Below are positions 22,187 through 35,307 of a stretch of 64,000 nucleotides of DNA, piece after piece (the first letter of the stretch is position 1; the number at the start of each line of letters is the position of its first letter). The position numbers and the translations under genes are program-made. Below the pieces are notes generated by a model, which worked only from the letters and a program-made list of their open reading frames with translations, searched no databases and was not told where the DNA came from. Source of the DNA: Dastarcus helophoroides (taxonomy: Eukaryota; Arthropoda; Insecta; Coleoptera; Bothrideridae); contig CM053330.1 of assembly GCA_028583605.1 (NCBI GenBank), forward strand, positions 28,966,598 to 29,030,597, written 5' to 3'.

Positions 22187-24500
22187 ATTTGTATAAAAGA
22201 AATTTTAGAAAATAAGAAAAATTTGAGATCAAATTCGAAATTTCTACAAAAACATATACCTACTTTATAGAAAATTTGCAATTTTCAAAATTCAAAATTA
22301 GGAAAAAACTTTTTATTTTTATAAATGGTTTTTTCATTTGAAGTCAAAACAAAAAGCATTATTTTTTATGGAGTTTTTATAGAAAAAAGTCGGATTTTTT
22401 TAGAAACTTCGACTTGGAATTTCAAGTTATTTTCGGAAATTTTGAATCTCCCTAAGAGATTTTTCTTGTAGATATTATGAATTCTCTCTGAAAATTTTTA
22501 CTTTTCTCTGGGACCACTTTTTAGAAAAGTTGACTTTTTGCAAAATTTGGATTTTTCTGCAATACTTTTTATAACATATGAACTTGAAATTTTAAATTTC
22601 TTCAAAGATATTTTTTAAGAAATTACGAATTTTCTCCAAATTTTTATTTCTTTAAACATTTTTCGAAGAAATTTAAGATTCTTCCAAATTTATGATTTAT
22701 TTGTAAAATTTGTTAACAGAAACTTTGATATGTTGCTTCAAAGTTGATTTTTCTCTACTATTATTTTTTGCTTTTTATTTTTCAAAAAATTTTTGTTTGC
22801 TGAAATTTACATTATTTTTTAGAAAATTCGACTTAAAATTTCATGTTATTTCGGAAATTTGCTTAAAAGGTTTTTTTTTAGAAATTATAAATTCTCTCTC
22901 AAAAATTTTACTTTTCTTCAAGACTTTTTTATATAAACTTCAATTTATCTCAAAAGTGTAGAAATACTTTAGAAATGTTGAGAAAAAGTTAAACTCGAAA
23001 TTTCAAATTTCCTCAACATTTTTATATTCTCTAAACATTGTTTAAAGAAATTTTATCTTTTTGCAGAATTATGATTTGTTTGTAAAATTTTTTTGAAAGA
23101 AGTTTCGTTATTTTACTGGAAAATTTGATTTAAATATATCGAATATTATTTTTTGCAAGACTTTTTTATATATTTAATTTACAGAAATGTCAAATTTCCT
23201 GGAAAGTTCGTTTTTTTCTAAAATATTTTTCTATAAAGATTTTATAGAAAAAGTTCAAATTCCAAGTTATTTCCAGTGACTTCGAATTTACATAAACGAC
23301 TTTCTTTGAAAGAATACGAGTTTTCTCTAAAAATTGTTAATTTCTGAAAGAATGTTTTATAGCATTATTCTGCCCAATTTAAATTTTTCCGTAAATATTT
23401 TTTATAGAAATTTTGTGAAAAGTTTTAACTCGAAATCCTGAGTTCCTCCGATTTTTTTTTAAATTACATCTTTCTCTCCAAATTTTTATTTTCTTTAAAA
23501 GTTTTTAAAAGGAATGTTAGAATTCTCTGTAAACTTTTTTTACAGAAGTTTCAATATCTTTGTGGAAAATTTGACCTGTGTCTACCATTTTTAATTTATG
23601 CCATTTTTTTGTTTTTCCCTAAACAATTAATTTACAAAAAATTCCAATGTTTTCTGGAAATCTCGACTTTTTCTGAGATATTTTTTATAAAGATTTTTTA
23701 CAAAGTTGGGATTTCAAGTTAGTTCAGGAAATAACTAATTTCTGTAAAAGATTTTGCGTTTGACGATAACGAATTTTCTCTCAAAATAGTTTCTTTCCTG
23801 TAAGAAATTTTTACGAACATTTCAATTTTTCGCAAAATTTAGATTTTTCTGTAATAGGTTTATAAAAATTTTGTCAATAAGTTGAATTCGAGTTTCTCCA
23901 AAGATTGTTCCTAGCAAAATTACGAATTTTCTCTTCAAATTTTTATTTTTTTAACTTTTTTCCACAATTTTTCAGATTTTTGTGCAATTTTGATTTTTGC
24001 GGTAAACATTTTTGAAAAGAAGTTTAGATATTTGTTCGGAAAATTTGACCATGCCTATATTCTGTAACATTTGTATGTTTCTCTACACCATTTTTTACAG
24101 AAATTTCGAATTCTTCCTGGAACTCTTGATTTTTTAAATTTTGTTTTTTCTATAAATGATATAAAGTCAAATTTTCCAAAAAAAAAATTAAAATTTCTGC
24201 AAAATATTTGGCTTTTGTCTACCAATTTTATTTGACGTAAAATGTTTATTTTTTTAAATAACTGATTTTTTTTTGAAATTTTTTCATAACATAAGTTTAC
24301 AGGAATTTTGTGAAAAGTCTCAGATTTTGATTTCTTTAAAATAGTTTTCTTTCAATAGTTATGAATGTTTTCTCGAAATTATTATTTTTTTCAAGAATTG
24401 TTTATAAAAAGTTCAAGTCTTCGCGAAATTTTCACTTATCCAAAATTTTTGTCTATAAAAGTTTTGATATTTTTTGAAAAATTTGATTTTAATCTTTTTA
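22165..24500 (-). repeat. Degenerate satellite block after the Penelope insert
   Basis: The same word family is present, with longer and more variable spacing (TTTCTAGAAATTT, TTTTTATAGAAA, CGAATTTTCTC). A second-order repeat of roughly 300 bp is suggested by recurring TTACGAATTTTCTC at 22623, 23923 and 26408. Confidence 0.6.
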
Positions 24501-24589
24501 TTTTTGAAGTGAAAACTTCTTTAGATACGCTAAGTGAGTTAAGATGGGAAAAAAATGCATAAAATTGCCATATATGTACACTTATATAC

Positions 24590-26132
24590 AGGTTGAACCA
24601 AATTTGATTTTCACTACAGGGATCTCGTAAACCATTGGAGATACAAGGAAGCTTCAATGGGAAAAGGAGTGCAGAATTTAATGCCTAACATGACTTTACT
24701 GAGAAAACCATTGAATTTCAATTCGTCTTGATTTTATTTAGAAAAAGCTGAAAATAGTCATTTTTAAAAATCAGCTGTAACTTGTTTATTTAAAGTCCGA
24801 TTAAAAAAATCAAAAAAAATGTAATTAGTTGTTTTTTAAGACCTTTTCAATGGTGTACAATTTTTTTTCTAAATTTAACTCTTTCCGAGAAAATTATATC
24901 AACTTCGTTATTTCTTATGGACGCCATGTTCGATGTTATCATTTTCGAATTTGACATATTTTTCTAATCAATTTGATATATGACATGCTATACTTCAAAT
25001 GTAGTAAAGTGAGTTAAGTGAACTAATTTTTTCTTTTTAAACAAAAAAATTATAGTGGGCGATGCAGGTGTCACAACTTTTAATAATAAAAAATACAGTT
25101 CCTAAAAAAGCAATTATTATTATTAAAAAAAATAAAAATATTATAACAAACTGTATAGTATTAAAATATTAGGATTCTCTTTAAATTACGCAATTCTCAG
25201 AACATTCTAAGAGCTTTACTAAGGACGACTTTCTAGACTTCTCTAAAAGTTAAATATTTTAAGACAGATAATGTGCCTAAATCTAAGTCATTTCTAATGT
25301 TAGATTGTTAGATATTTTACCTTACACCAATAAGTATTCAATGTTAAAAGAATTTTTGTAAAAATTGGCGACAAAATTTTTAAAACATCTACACATTTTC
25401 ATAGAATTACGCCATTTAAAGCGGTGCATGCACGTTAAGATTATGCTAATAAGTTTCTCTCTGAAGATGACAGCTTGGCTTTCGAAACGCGTTAGAGCAA
25501 CCTTTGTTGTGTTTTTAATCTTTCTTGGTTTCAGGGGACAAGTTCTGTGTTTCAATTTTTGAAGATAACCAGGGACCAGTCCGTTCCATCAAACAAATGC
25601 TAATAACTGTTTAAATATTGCACAGTTTGTAACAATATTTTTAGTTTTTTAATAATTATTGTTACGTAATTAGGTACTGTATTTTTATTATTAACAGTTA
25701 TGGCACTTACGTCGCCTACTATAATTTTTTTGTTTAAAAATAAAAAATTAGTTCATTTAACCCACTTTGCCACATTTGAAGTATAGCATGTCATACATCA
25801 AATTAATCAGAAAAATATGCCAAATTCGAAAATGATAAAATCCAATACGGCGTCCATAAAAAATAACAAAGTTGACATAATTTTCTCGGAAACATTATAT
25901 ATAGGTTTTTCATTTTTTCAATCCGACTTCAAATAAACAAGTTACAGTTGATTTTTAAAAATGGCGATCTTCAGTTTTTTCTAAATAAAACCAAGACGAA
26001 TTAAAATTCAATTGTTTTCTCAGCGGAATAATATGAGGCATTAAATTTTGCACTACTTTGCTCTTTAAGCTTCCTTGTATATCTAATAGTTTACGAGATC
26101 CCTATAGTGGAAATCAAATTTGGTTCAATCTG
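24590..26132. mobile_element. Long-TIR (foldback) element, 1.54 kb
   Basis: The ends CAGGTTGAACCAAATTTGAT and ATCAAATTTGGTTCAATCTG are inverted, and homology extends over arms of ~560 bp (24590-25155) and ~515 bp (25618-26132). Shared blocks include GAAGCTTCAATGGGAAAAG-like sequence, ACAAGTTACAG/CTGTAACTTG and ATGACATGCTATACTTCAAA. The spacer carries foldback copy F2. No ORF is supported. Confidence 0.75.
25453..25596 (+). mobile_element. Foldback family F, copy 2 (single arm)
   Basis: This is one arm of the family, flanked by the 10-bp duplication ATGCTAATAA (25443-25452 and 25597-25606). It sits in the spacer of the long-TIR element 24590-26132. The hammerhead-like layout is CTGAAGA 25461-25467, hairpin GACAGC/GCTTTC, GAAAC 25484-25488, stem III ACGCGT, then TTAGAG. 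CTCT before the box pairs with AGAG. One extra T follows the CTGAAGA box. Confidence 0.75.
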
Positions 26133-26159
26133 TTCAGTTCCACCAAAATTATGTTCTTC

Positions 26160-26840
26160 TCAACTGAGAAAAACCGCTGAAAGTTTGGAAAAAGATTTTT
26201 TTGAAATATCTTGAAATTTGTTATATCACAGTTCTAAGTTTTCACTTCTGTCGGCAGTCCCTATAAATGCCCAATTTTTTTTTCCCCAGAAATGACGAAA
26301 TGTTCAGGAAATCTCACTTTTTTTACGGAAATTTCATAGAAAAAGTTGGAATCTCAAATTATTTCCGTTGATTGGGAATATTCCTCGAAAAATATTTCCT
26401 TTAGAAATTACGAATTTTCTCTCCAATTTTCTTACGTTTAATTACAAACATTTTATAACAATTTTAACCTTTCACAAAATGTTGATTCTTCTGTAAAATA
26501 CATTTTACAAAAAATTTTCCTAGAACATTTGACTATTTTCTAACATTCCTGTTTTTTGCAGCCTTTTTATTTTTATTTGAACAATAATTTTTTACAGATA
26601 ATTTCGAATTTCCTTTTTGGAAATTTCGACCTTTTATAAAGTAACTTTTTATAGAAAATTCTTGAAAAGGTTCAAATTTAAAATTTTTTCTCGAAATTTC
26701 AAATTTCTTTAAACTTGATCTCTTTTAGAAATTACGAGTGGTTTGTTAAAAAATTGTACTTTTTACAGAATTTTCTCATAAAAATTTCAACTCGTAGCGA
26801 ACATTTTTTTAAACGAGTTTTATATTTTTCTGAAAATCTA
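26160..26840 (-). repeat. Degenerate satellite block
   Basis: It resembles 22165-24500 (TTACGAATTTTCTC, TTTTATAGAAA) and lies directly beyond the long-TIR element, so that element probably landed in one block. Confidence 0.6.
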
Positions 26841-26879
26841 GGTTAGCTTAGGTTAGATTATTACAGTCGGTCTATTAGG

Positions 26880-28490
26880 TAATTAGACGCATTCAGTCTG
26901 CCATGGCATTAATACATCAATAGCGAGCATCTATAAATTTTATTAAAAACCTTTTTTAGAAAATAATTTTAGGTCTGTGACAAATGTACTAAAATTCTTC
27001 TTAAATCTAAAACAGTCTATTGCGGTTTTTCTAGCAGAATGATGAAAAACAAATATTTAACAACTGCGAAAAAGATCATGCAACTTTTGTCAAGTCCAAC
27101 AATATTGTGATTTAAGCTTCTTAATTTTTTTAAAGCTTAGAGATAACAAGGATCGGCGAGGCGAAAACTAATTAAAACATGTACAAATTCAATTTAGGCG
27201 CACCACAAAATTTCAAACGAGCTTTTTAAAATGAACATTCATTTTAATATTAAATTCCGCTGTTTGCTTTTCAATTAATGGAAGCCGGGAGGCGACAAAA
27301 ACTTCCCCCACCTTAACTAACATAAAAGCAAAAGCAAGATTCTTGCGGTCGAATATTTCTAATTTTAATATTGCATCAATCTTTTTTCTGAGTAGTTAAG
27401 TTATTCGCGAATTCTGTATGAAATTCCATTCCGAAGCCAAAGCGAAAATCAATTTTCCAGCGATATGGGGAAAATTCTTTGAATAATTTATTGACTGGCT
27501 TACGTCACGTTAGTGGCGTTTGCTTAAGGTGATATCTTAGAAAAACGTTTTTTACATGAAATGTCAATCACTTTCGCTAACCTTCCCCTTTACTGAAGGA
27601 GACAGTTTGGGGGGCGAAAATGAGATACATAAGATATTATAAGTGACATTTATCGCGTTGGGAAAATTAATTAAAACATCCTGTCATACTTGAGCGCCGG
27701 CTTACCCTTTAGCTGCATAATTTAAATCTTTTCGTAAAAATATGACGAAATATAAGTGAAATCATTTCGCTTTTTATCCTGCTAAACAGACGCTATCAAA
27801 GTGGGAAAAAGGATGCCAAATTTCGTTAACGTTCCTCTGAAAGACGCGTCGTTCTAAATTAAATTTTCCATGACCTCAGGCGACCGTCACAAGCGGCGAA
27901 ATTAATTCCATGTAGGAATCTATTTTTCTTATTTTCAGCGTTAATTTAACTAAACACCCTGTGAGCGGAATGCTAGATATTTCATTAGGGGCCTGGAAAA
28001 TCGAGGTCGCACCTCGAAAATAAAGAAATACCCCAGGGAAGGCTTATTCTCTCTGTGTACGCAGCAGTATTTGCCTTTTTTCCTCTTGTAAACAAGCGAC
28101 ACGAAAGTCGACTGATTGCTATCGATGCTTTCCGGCTTTCGTTTGTTGAATCAATACTTTATTACATAAACAAACTCTTTGGATTTGCGGTAATAAACGC
28201 AGAAATTTTTATGTTTTTGGGACCAGTTTGTATCAACAGCGGTTAATTAGAATAAAAAAGCTAATATTAGTAATGAAGTCCTCAGCTATAAAGCTGCTCT
28301 CGATAAAAATTTTAATCCCCTTGGGAAATAATTTTTTTTTTTGTATTTGAAGAGAACAAGGTCCATATTTCAAGTTAGTATAATTTTACATTACTCCCTT
28401 CCCAACCTCCACACAGGCATGCATGGGGGGCTAGGCGTGTCTCAGTCTCCCTCTGAAATCCCTACTAGATAACTGTTATTTGCTAGAATA
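26880..28490. other. Unassigned single-copy-like DNA
   Basis: This is one of the few stretches over 1 kb with no detected repeat. The 63-codon frame at 28055-28246 has no splice or domain support. Confidence 0.4.
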
Positions 28491-28719
28491 AACCTAATTT
28501 TCGAAAAATTCTAATTTCAATTCCTTGCCCAAATTTTTAAGAAGTGTCTTACCCTTTTTCAGATATTTTGATTTTTTTCAAAATTTAGATTTTTTAAATT
28601 CGTAATTTTAATTTTTGACTCAGAATTTAAAGTTTACATCCAAATATAGATGTTTTTTAAATAAAATTTGCATATTCTTTCAAATTTCCTGCTTTAAACG
28701 CTGTTTGCGATGTTTTTTT

Positions 28720-28900
28720 TTTAAGTGAAAACTTATTTAAACACTTTAAGCGATTTTGGATAGAGGGCAATCTTATGGTTCCGCGTTACCATCACGCGTT
28801 ACCACCACGTGTTACCAACAGGCTCTACTGTTAACTTTAGAGTGTGTTGAGTGTGAGTGTGTGATGGTAACGCGAAGCGAAAAGTTTACCCCCTTTTAAT
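28720..28900. repeat. Dispersed repeat S, opposed pair
   Basis: A minus-strand copy (28720-28800: AAGTGAAAACTTATTTAAAC, TTCCGCGTTACCATCACG) faces a plus-strand end (28861-28898: GTGATGGTAACGCGAAGCG, TTTACCCCCTTTT). This makes a small foldback. Confidence 0.6.
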
Positions 28901-31390
28901 TTCAATTTTGCTTTCAGCGTCTCAATATTTTCGAAATTTTATATGACATTATCAATTTTTACCTTTTCCCCTAAAATAAACTTAAAATGCTTTTTTTTAA
29001 GTTTTTTTTTTTGAAATGTCTACGTATTTGGAATGTTATGGAAGTTATCGAACTTTAATCTATTTTGGAAATCTTACGTTTAAATTAGAGTTTATTTTAA
29101 ATTCCGAGTTTTTTCTTAATTTTTAATTTTTTCCCAAAACTGCTTCTTGATTTTTAATTTTTCCCTAGATTATTAGTTTTAAATAGGACAAATTTTGCCT
29201 GTTGAATATTTTTTCGAATGTTATGCTTTACCAATAGCTCCAAATTTTAACTCCAAATTTTAACTCAAAATTTTAATTTGCGCATTTCACCCCAAAATAT
29301 TTTGAATATATTCCTTGAACCTTCGACTTTTATCTAAACATTTCGATGTTATTCTCGATATTTCGTTTTAAAGTCGAAATTTCAGAAAAATTGAAATTCC
29401 TGTTTTAGGTCTGAATCAGCAAAAACATTAAAATTGGTGAAAAAAACCTGAAATTTTTCCAAAAAGTGACAAGTTTTTTAAAATTTTTTTTTCTTCTCAG
29501 ATCTTCCACTCCAATCTCTAAAATTAAAACCCAAAATTTACATATTTCCAGATTTTGAATAAAATTCAAATTTGTGAAATAGTGCAAGAATCAGAATCGA
29601 AATTATTTTTACAAATATCGAAACTCTTTTCCAATTTTTAGTTTTGAAAGAAAATCCGAATTAAAAAAAATTGTGAACTTGGAATTTCCAAATTTCCAAA
29701 AAAACTGAATTTTGTGAAAAACTAGGTAGATATTGAAGAGAACCCAAAATTAAAAAAAAATGAAAACCTTTAAAAATGCTCAAAATTTTGAAAAGTTTAA
29801 ATTTTGGAAAAATTAACATTTTCGAAAATAAACGATAATTTAAAAAAATGCGAAATTTAAAAGTCAAAATTATCAAAAAAACAAGCGCAATCTGAAAAGG
29901 AGTAGAAGTTTTGGAAAAATCGAGATTTACGAAAAAAAAAAGAATGAAAAATTAAAAAATAAGGCGTCAGAATTTTAAAAAGCGTCAAAATTTTCAAAGA
30001 AAGTAAAAATTTCCAGAAAAGAACTGAGATTTAAAAAAACATGGGTTTTTGAAAAAAAAATCAAATATTAAAGAAATCGAGAATTTCAAAAAGTCTAAAA
30101 TTGGAAAAAGTGGCGAAATATTCGAAAAAATTCGTAGTTTTGGAAAAAGTTAAAATTTCGAATTAAAACTTTCAATTTTCATATTACCTTTGACTTCAAA
30201 AATTGAAATACAGAACTCGTCCCCTGAAACCAAGAAAGATTAAAAAACACAACAATGGTTGCTCTAACGCGTTTCGACAAGTTCTGTATTTCAATTTTTG
30301 AAGATAATAAGGACCAGTCTCTTCCACCAAAACCTTTAACTTAAAAAAAATAATAAAACTTTTAAACTTGAACTGGAAAGTTTCAGAAAAAGATAGAATT
30401 TTCGATAAACTTGAAATTTATTGAAAAAATTTTCGAATTTTGTGGTTTAAAAAATTGAAGTTAAAAAAGATTTTTTTTAATACAAATTTTCACGAAAACA
30501 AAAAATTTATTAAGACGGTTCAAGTTTTAAAATAAAATTTCCAAAAAACGGTCTACACTTCGAATTTAATCTCAAAATGAAAGATACTGTGATTTTAGAC
30601 AAAACAAAATTTTTGAAAAAGTTCAAATATAAGAAAATGTTCAAAAGTCAAAAGGTCAAATTTAAATTTTCAAAAAAAAAGGTTAAAATTTTGAAAACAA
30701 TAAGAATTAAAAAAAAAAGTTAAAAGTTTGGAAGATACCGTCATTTTGAATAAAGTAAAAATTTTCATAGAAATTTAAAATTTCCAACAATTTTTACACT
30801 GAAAACATTGACATTTTAAAAATTTATACATTTGAAGAAATTTTTTAAAAAATTTGTAATTTTCAAAAATGTTAAAATCCTGGAAATTAGTGAAATAAAT
30901 TTCAAAAATGGTCAAGATTTTAAAAAAAGTCTAGATTTTAAAAAATTGAAAAAAGTAAAACAAATTTTTCTAAAAGTCTTCATAGAAATCCCAAAATTAG
31001 AAAAGTTTAAAAAATGGTTCAAATTTTGAAGTTAAAATTTTCAAAAAAAAATCAAAATTTTGGGTAGCTAAAATTTGGAAAAAAGTAGAACATTATTTAA
31101 AAAATATAAAATTTTAATTGGAAATTTAAAAAAAAGGGAAATTTTGGAACATTTTTGAAATTTCCAAATATTTATTTTTGAATAAAATTGTCGACATTTT
31201 TAAAAAAAGTTTTAGTTAAAATTTAAAAATAAATTCAAATAGTCGAAAATTTTAAAAAATTCGATATTAACAAAATTTCCCGATTAAAAAAAACAATTGA
31301 AATTCTTTAAAAAAAAATAGAATTTTGAAGAAACCAAATTTTCAAGAAAATGCAGTGTGAAAAAACTTAAAATTTTGAAAAATAATAGCT
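28900..31390. repeat. Degenerate satellite block with orientation switch
   Basis: Units are reverse-oriented up to about 29350, then plus-oriented (GAAAAAGTC...AAATTTTG) to 31390. Foldback F3 lies inside. A weaker stretch precedes it at 28500-28700. Confidence 0.7.
30195..30329. mobile_element. Foldback family F, copy 3 (centre deleted)
   Basis: The left arm (AAAATTGAAATACAGAACTC through ACGCGTTTCGACA) is joined directly to AGTTCTGTATTTCAATTTTT of the right arm. The central hairpin is lost. It is embedded in satellite. Confidence 0.7.
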
Positions 31391-31434
31391 GAAAACTAAC
31401 AAAGGCAACATTATAGGAATAACCAACATTTTTT

Positions 31435-33812
31435 ACACGTAAACAAACCTATAAATGATGGAAATTAAATCGTTTTAATTGATATGGAATCGCGCATTTA
31501 GCCAATAAAATCATTTTGCGATCCAGAGCAATAAAATGCGAAATGTTAGAAGCGTACGCAAGCTGCGGGTGGGGGTTGTGTTGTGGGGTCAGTTGAGTTG
31601 ATTGTAGTATGTTAATCCTGTGGTGGCATTGATTTTTTTAATTAGGAGTTTCACTCAGGATGAACGAAATTTACCCAAGCTGATATTCTCAATCCTTTTT
31701 GGTTGAATTGTCCAACACACATAACTTGTAAACTATATTTAACAATAAAATTTATTGTTGAACTTACACATATCAGTGTTCTGACTAAAATAAATTGAAA
31801 ATTAGAAAATGTCTAAATATGTTGATTAGGCCACTTTTGCACTAAACACCTCAAATATAAGTAACAATAAGAAAATTTCACAATTTACCTAATAAATCTC
31901 CAAGAACAGACTGATAGACAACGCACAGCCTAAACCAGTGGGTCTAGGAACATAAAACTTCAGACAGATGTTCGCCGTAATACGTATGTGAGCAATAAGA
32001 GAAGATTTTTTAAAAATTCAGCCTCTAAGGAGGTAAAAATGGGGATTAAAAACTACTTAAAATGCATGCAATGAATAATTCACGCGTTTGTATTTAGAGT
32101 TGCCTATACGAGTTGAGAGCTGACAACGTGTCTATACGAATCAAATTGTTGCATATTTTGTCTTTTCATTGTTCTTTTTTTTTTTAACAAACTTTTAAAT
32201 ATTTAGATTTTAAACTCGAAATGTTGGCTTAAATTCGACGCTTTCGATGTTTAAATCGAAATGTTGAGAAACATTTTTTTAGATGTTTCTTCTTGAAATC
32301 TTGATATCATTTCCAAATTTTCCCTTTGAACCTCAAAATCTTGAGAAAGAGTTTTGTGAAATTTCCAATTTTTAAATTTTTTAAAAATTCCTTTTCAGAT
32401 TTTAAATCCAAATATTCTCCCAAATTTTTACTTTTTTTTTAATTTTTACTTAAAACTTGAAAAATACATAACTCTTTTTTAAAATGCAACATTACTGATC
32501 TAAATTTAGTTCGATCTTAAATACTTTATATAATTTTTCAAAACTTTAAAATTGCTGTTTTGAAAGTCAGATTCTTTAAAAATTTTTGAAATCTTTAGAT
32601 AAAGGCGAATTATTCAAGAAGTCGAAGAAGTTTCCAGAAAAGGATCAACATTTGCAAAAAAAATTGAAAAAAGTCGAAATTTTCACAAAAATTCGAAATT
32701 TGGAAAAAAGTTATAATTCCGAAAAAAACCTGAACTTTGAGAAAAGGTTAAAATTTTATGATGATAAAAGGTCGAAGTTTTCAAAAAAAGTGAAAACTGG
32801 AAAAATTCTAAAATTTCAGAAGATAAAATTTTTAGAAATCCAATTATTTAAAAAAAACTTTCAGAAAAAAGTGGAATTTTTTAGTTTCCTAATTAAAAGT
32901 CCAAATTAGGACATTTACGTCGAAACTTCCAGAAAAAGACAAAAATTTTGAAGTAAAAGTCGACATTTTTAAACAAGAATTAATACTTCCAGTCAAAAGT
33001 TTTAACAAAGGTGAACATTTAAAAAAAAGTGGATATTTTTGGAAAAAATGGAGGTTTTAAAAGAAACAATATTTCAACATAATCAGATTTATTAAAAACA
33101 TCTACATTTCGAAAAAAAAGTTGAAACTTTAAATAACTTTGACTTTATGTCAAAATTTTTAAAAAATTCGAAAGTCACTCGAAATCCTCAAGAGAGGTAA
33201 TATTGTGAAATAGTTTAACTTAACAAAACAGATTAAAGTTTAGAAAAATGAAAATAAAAAAAAATAAAAAATTGGAAATTTCAAATTTTTAGTTAAAATC
33301 GAAAAGTTAGATTTTTAGAAAAAAGGTCATTTTCAAAAAGGCAAAATTTGGAGGAAACCCGAGATTTTGAAGAAAAGTCGAATTAAAAAAACATTTTATG
33401 TAAATCAATGTTTTCAAAAGCCTAAACTTTGAAAAAATATAAATTTTCAAAAAGAATTGGAAGGTTTTTAAAAAAGTCGAATTTCAAAATAGTCAGATTT
33501 GCAAAAGAGTTGAGATTTCGAGTTACAATTTCAAAAAAGGTATGCCTTTTCATTAACAAGACAGGGATTTTTAAAAACGGTAAACATTTTTTAAAATAAG
33601 GTCAAAATATAAAAAAGTCAAAATTTCCCAAAAAATCGAAAACTCTGAATTAAAGTCAAATTATTCAAAAAAAGATATTGAAAAGGAAATTTTCATTAAA
33701 GTTGCAGCTTTAGAAAACAGTTAAGACAGAAAATAGCAAAAAATGGTCCAAACAAAATGAAAATATAATACACTTTAAAGAAGTTGCAGTTTTCCTAAAA
33801 AGTCAAAAATCT
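31435..33812 (+). repeat. Giant inverted repeat, left arm
   Basis: It pairs with 36381-38971 in reverse orientation. Anchors run from the outer end (ACACGTAAACAAA; TAAATGATGGAAATTAAATC) through GTTAATCCTGTGGTGGCATT, to the inner GGAAATTTTCATTAAAGTTG and AAATATAATACACTTTAAAG. The arm includes ordinary DNA, a MITE-like unit (about 31746-31850) and satellite. Similarity is high but has many point differences. Confidence 0.8.
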
Positions 33813-34618
33813 CGAGAATTTTGAATTTTGGTTTTTATTTTTTCTTGGCGTTATTTGAAATGTAATCGAAAAACTAAAAATATTTTTTATTGGCGTTTTT
33901 TATCCTCTACAAGAGAGCCTAAGCTGTTTTGTTTATTAGACTTTTCATCTTTTCGGCTACCATCATTAAGTACGTTATTTTAAATAAAAAACCTGTATTC
34001 TTTATTGAATATTTATGTAATTCTTGAAACTTCGACTTCATTGTTATATACGACTAAGTGTTTCGTATCTTTAAAATGTCATCAAGGAAAAAACGCTTTT
34101 TTTTCAGAACGACGTTACTTGTCTTTTTAATATATTTTATCGGAAACCTCGACTTTTCATGAGACAATTTTAAATTCAATTTAACTTTTTTCCTCGTTGT
34201 TTGGTTAAAAATTCAAAATTTCGACTTTTTGTAGAAACTATGGCCGTATTTTCGAAATTTTGATTTTTCAAAATTGTATATAAACTTCTAGTTGTGCAAA
34301 TATTTGAACTTTGTTCTCGCTATTCCTATTGTGAATTTTCAGTTATTTTTTCTTTTCTAAAATTTCAATTTTAAATGCTAATTAATAATGTCCCGTTATA
34401 ATATTAAATTTCGAAATTTCCAGAAAATTTTAATTTTTTGTCAGTATTTCTACTTTAATCTCAGTCTTTTTTTGTCAAAATTTGGAGTAGTTTTGTCACA
34501 AATTTTTAAACTTTTTTAATAAAATTTCTAGCTACGGCCCTGATTTTATTAAAAAAAATGACATAAGGTGGAAACAGTGAACGAGGAAAGCCAAAAAAAA
34601 TTGTCACTTTCAAAAATA

Positions 34619-35307
34619 CAGGATGATTCAAGTTCAGTGTGCATATATTTAGAGCGTATTTTTGGGGTCAAAATAAGTTTTCTTTTAATAAGTACGTATT
34701 CTGAAGCTACAGCCATCAAAAGTTTGGTAAGACAAATCGATTTTGTCAATTTGTGGCTACAGTATTGATCACATCTTTTGAAAATTTGCAAGAAACTGTT
34801 TTCTTGGCCACTATTGAATTTTTGCTTTCAAAATAATTTAATTCTAATTTTAGGGGGGGGGGGACAAAGGAGGGTTTACATTTTTCTTCATCGAAATTTT
34901 ACGTTTTTAGCAGCAGACTTCAAATTTAAATAAAACCGTCTATTAGCCGGAAAAAATCTAAAATTTTGATCTTTTACATATTTTTGATGCAACTAATTGT
35001 TTGCAAGAAAATTGTGGTTAACAAAATAGGAGTACAATAAAAAAATTCCTATCCTCCACCTATCAAGCTTAGTGGACATTGTACATTCTTTATTAAACTA
35101 CATTAATTGCTTTATTACAAATGTTGTAAATATCCCCCTCCTTCAGCAATTCGTGCCTGAACTCTTTTCCACATAGGCTATGGGACACGTTCGTTGTAAC
35201 TTGGAGGGGGTGCATTTTACGACAAATGATTATAGGAAATAAAAGTCTTATTTTGACCCAAAAAATACGCTGTTAAAATGTGTACATTAAATTTTTAATC
35301 ACCCTGT
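34619..35307 (-). mobile_element. Tc1/mariner-like remnant
   Basis: The inverted ends CAGGATGATT and AATCACCCTG are flanked by TA. The terminal similarity extends inward over GCGTATTTTT(G)GGGTCAAAATAAG. Minus-strand translation near 35117-35190 reads WKRVQARIAEGGGYLQHL, typical of a mariner-class transposase C-terminus, after a stop. The rest of the transposase is not recognisable. A G run interrupts it at 34853-34863. Confidence 0.65.

Noticed and set aside
26843..26866. TAGGTTAGCTTAGGTTAG, resembling insect telomere repeat TTAGG
   Set aside because: It is only about three imperfect units, with no array; common by chance in insect DNA.
28055..28246. 63-codon frame in single-copy-like DNA
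   Set aside because: No splice sites, domain or codon pattern distinguishes it from chance.
34853..34863. Run of G residues, possible G-quadruplex or assembly edge
   Set aside because: It is a single short homopolymer without further G tracts; no structure can be claimed.
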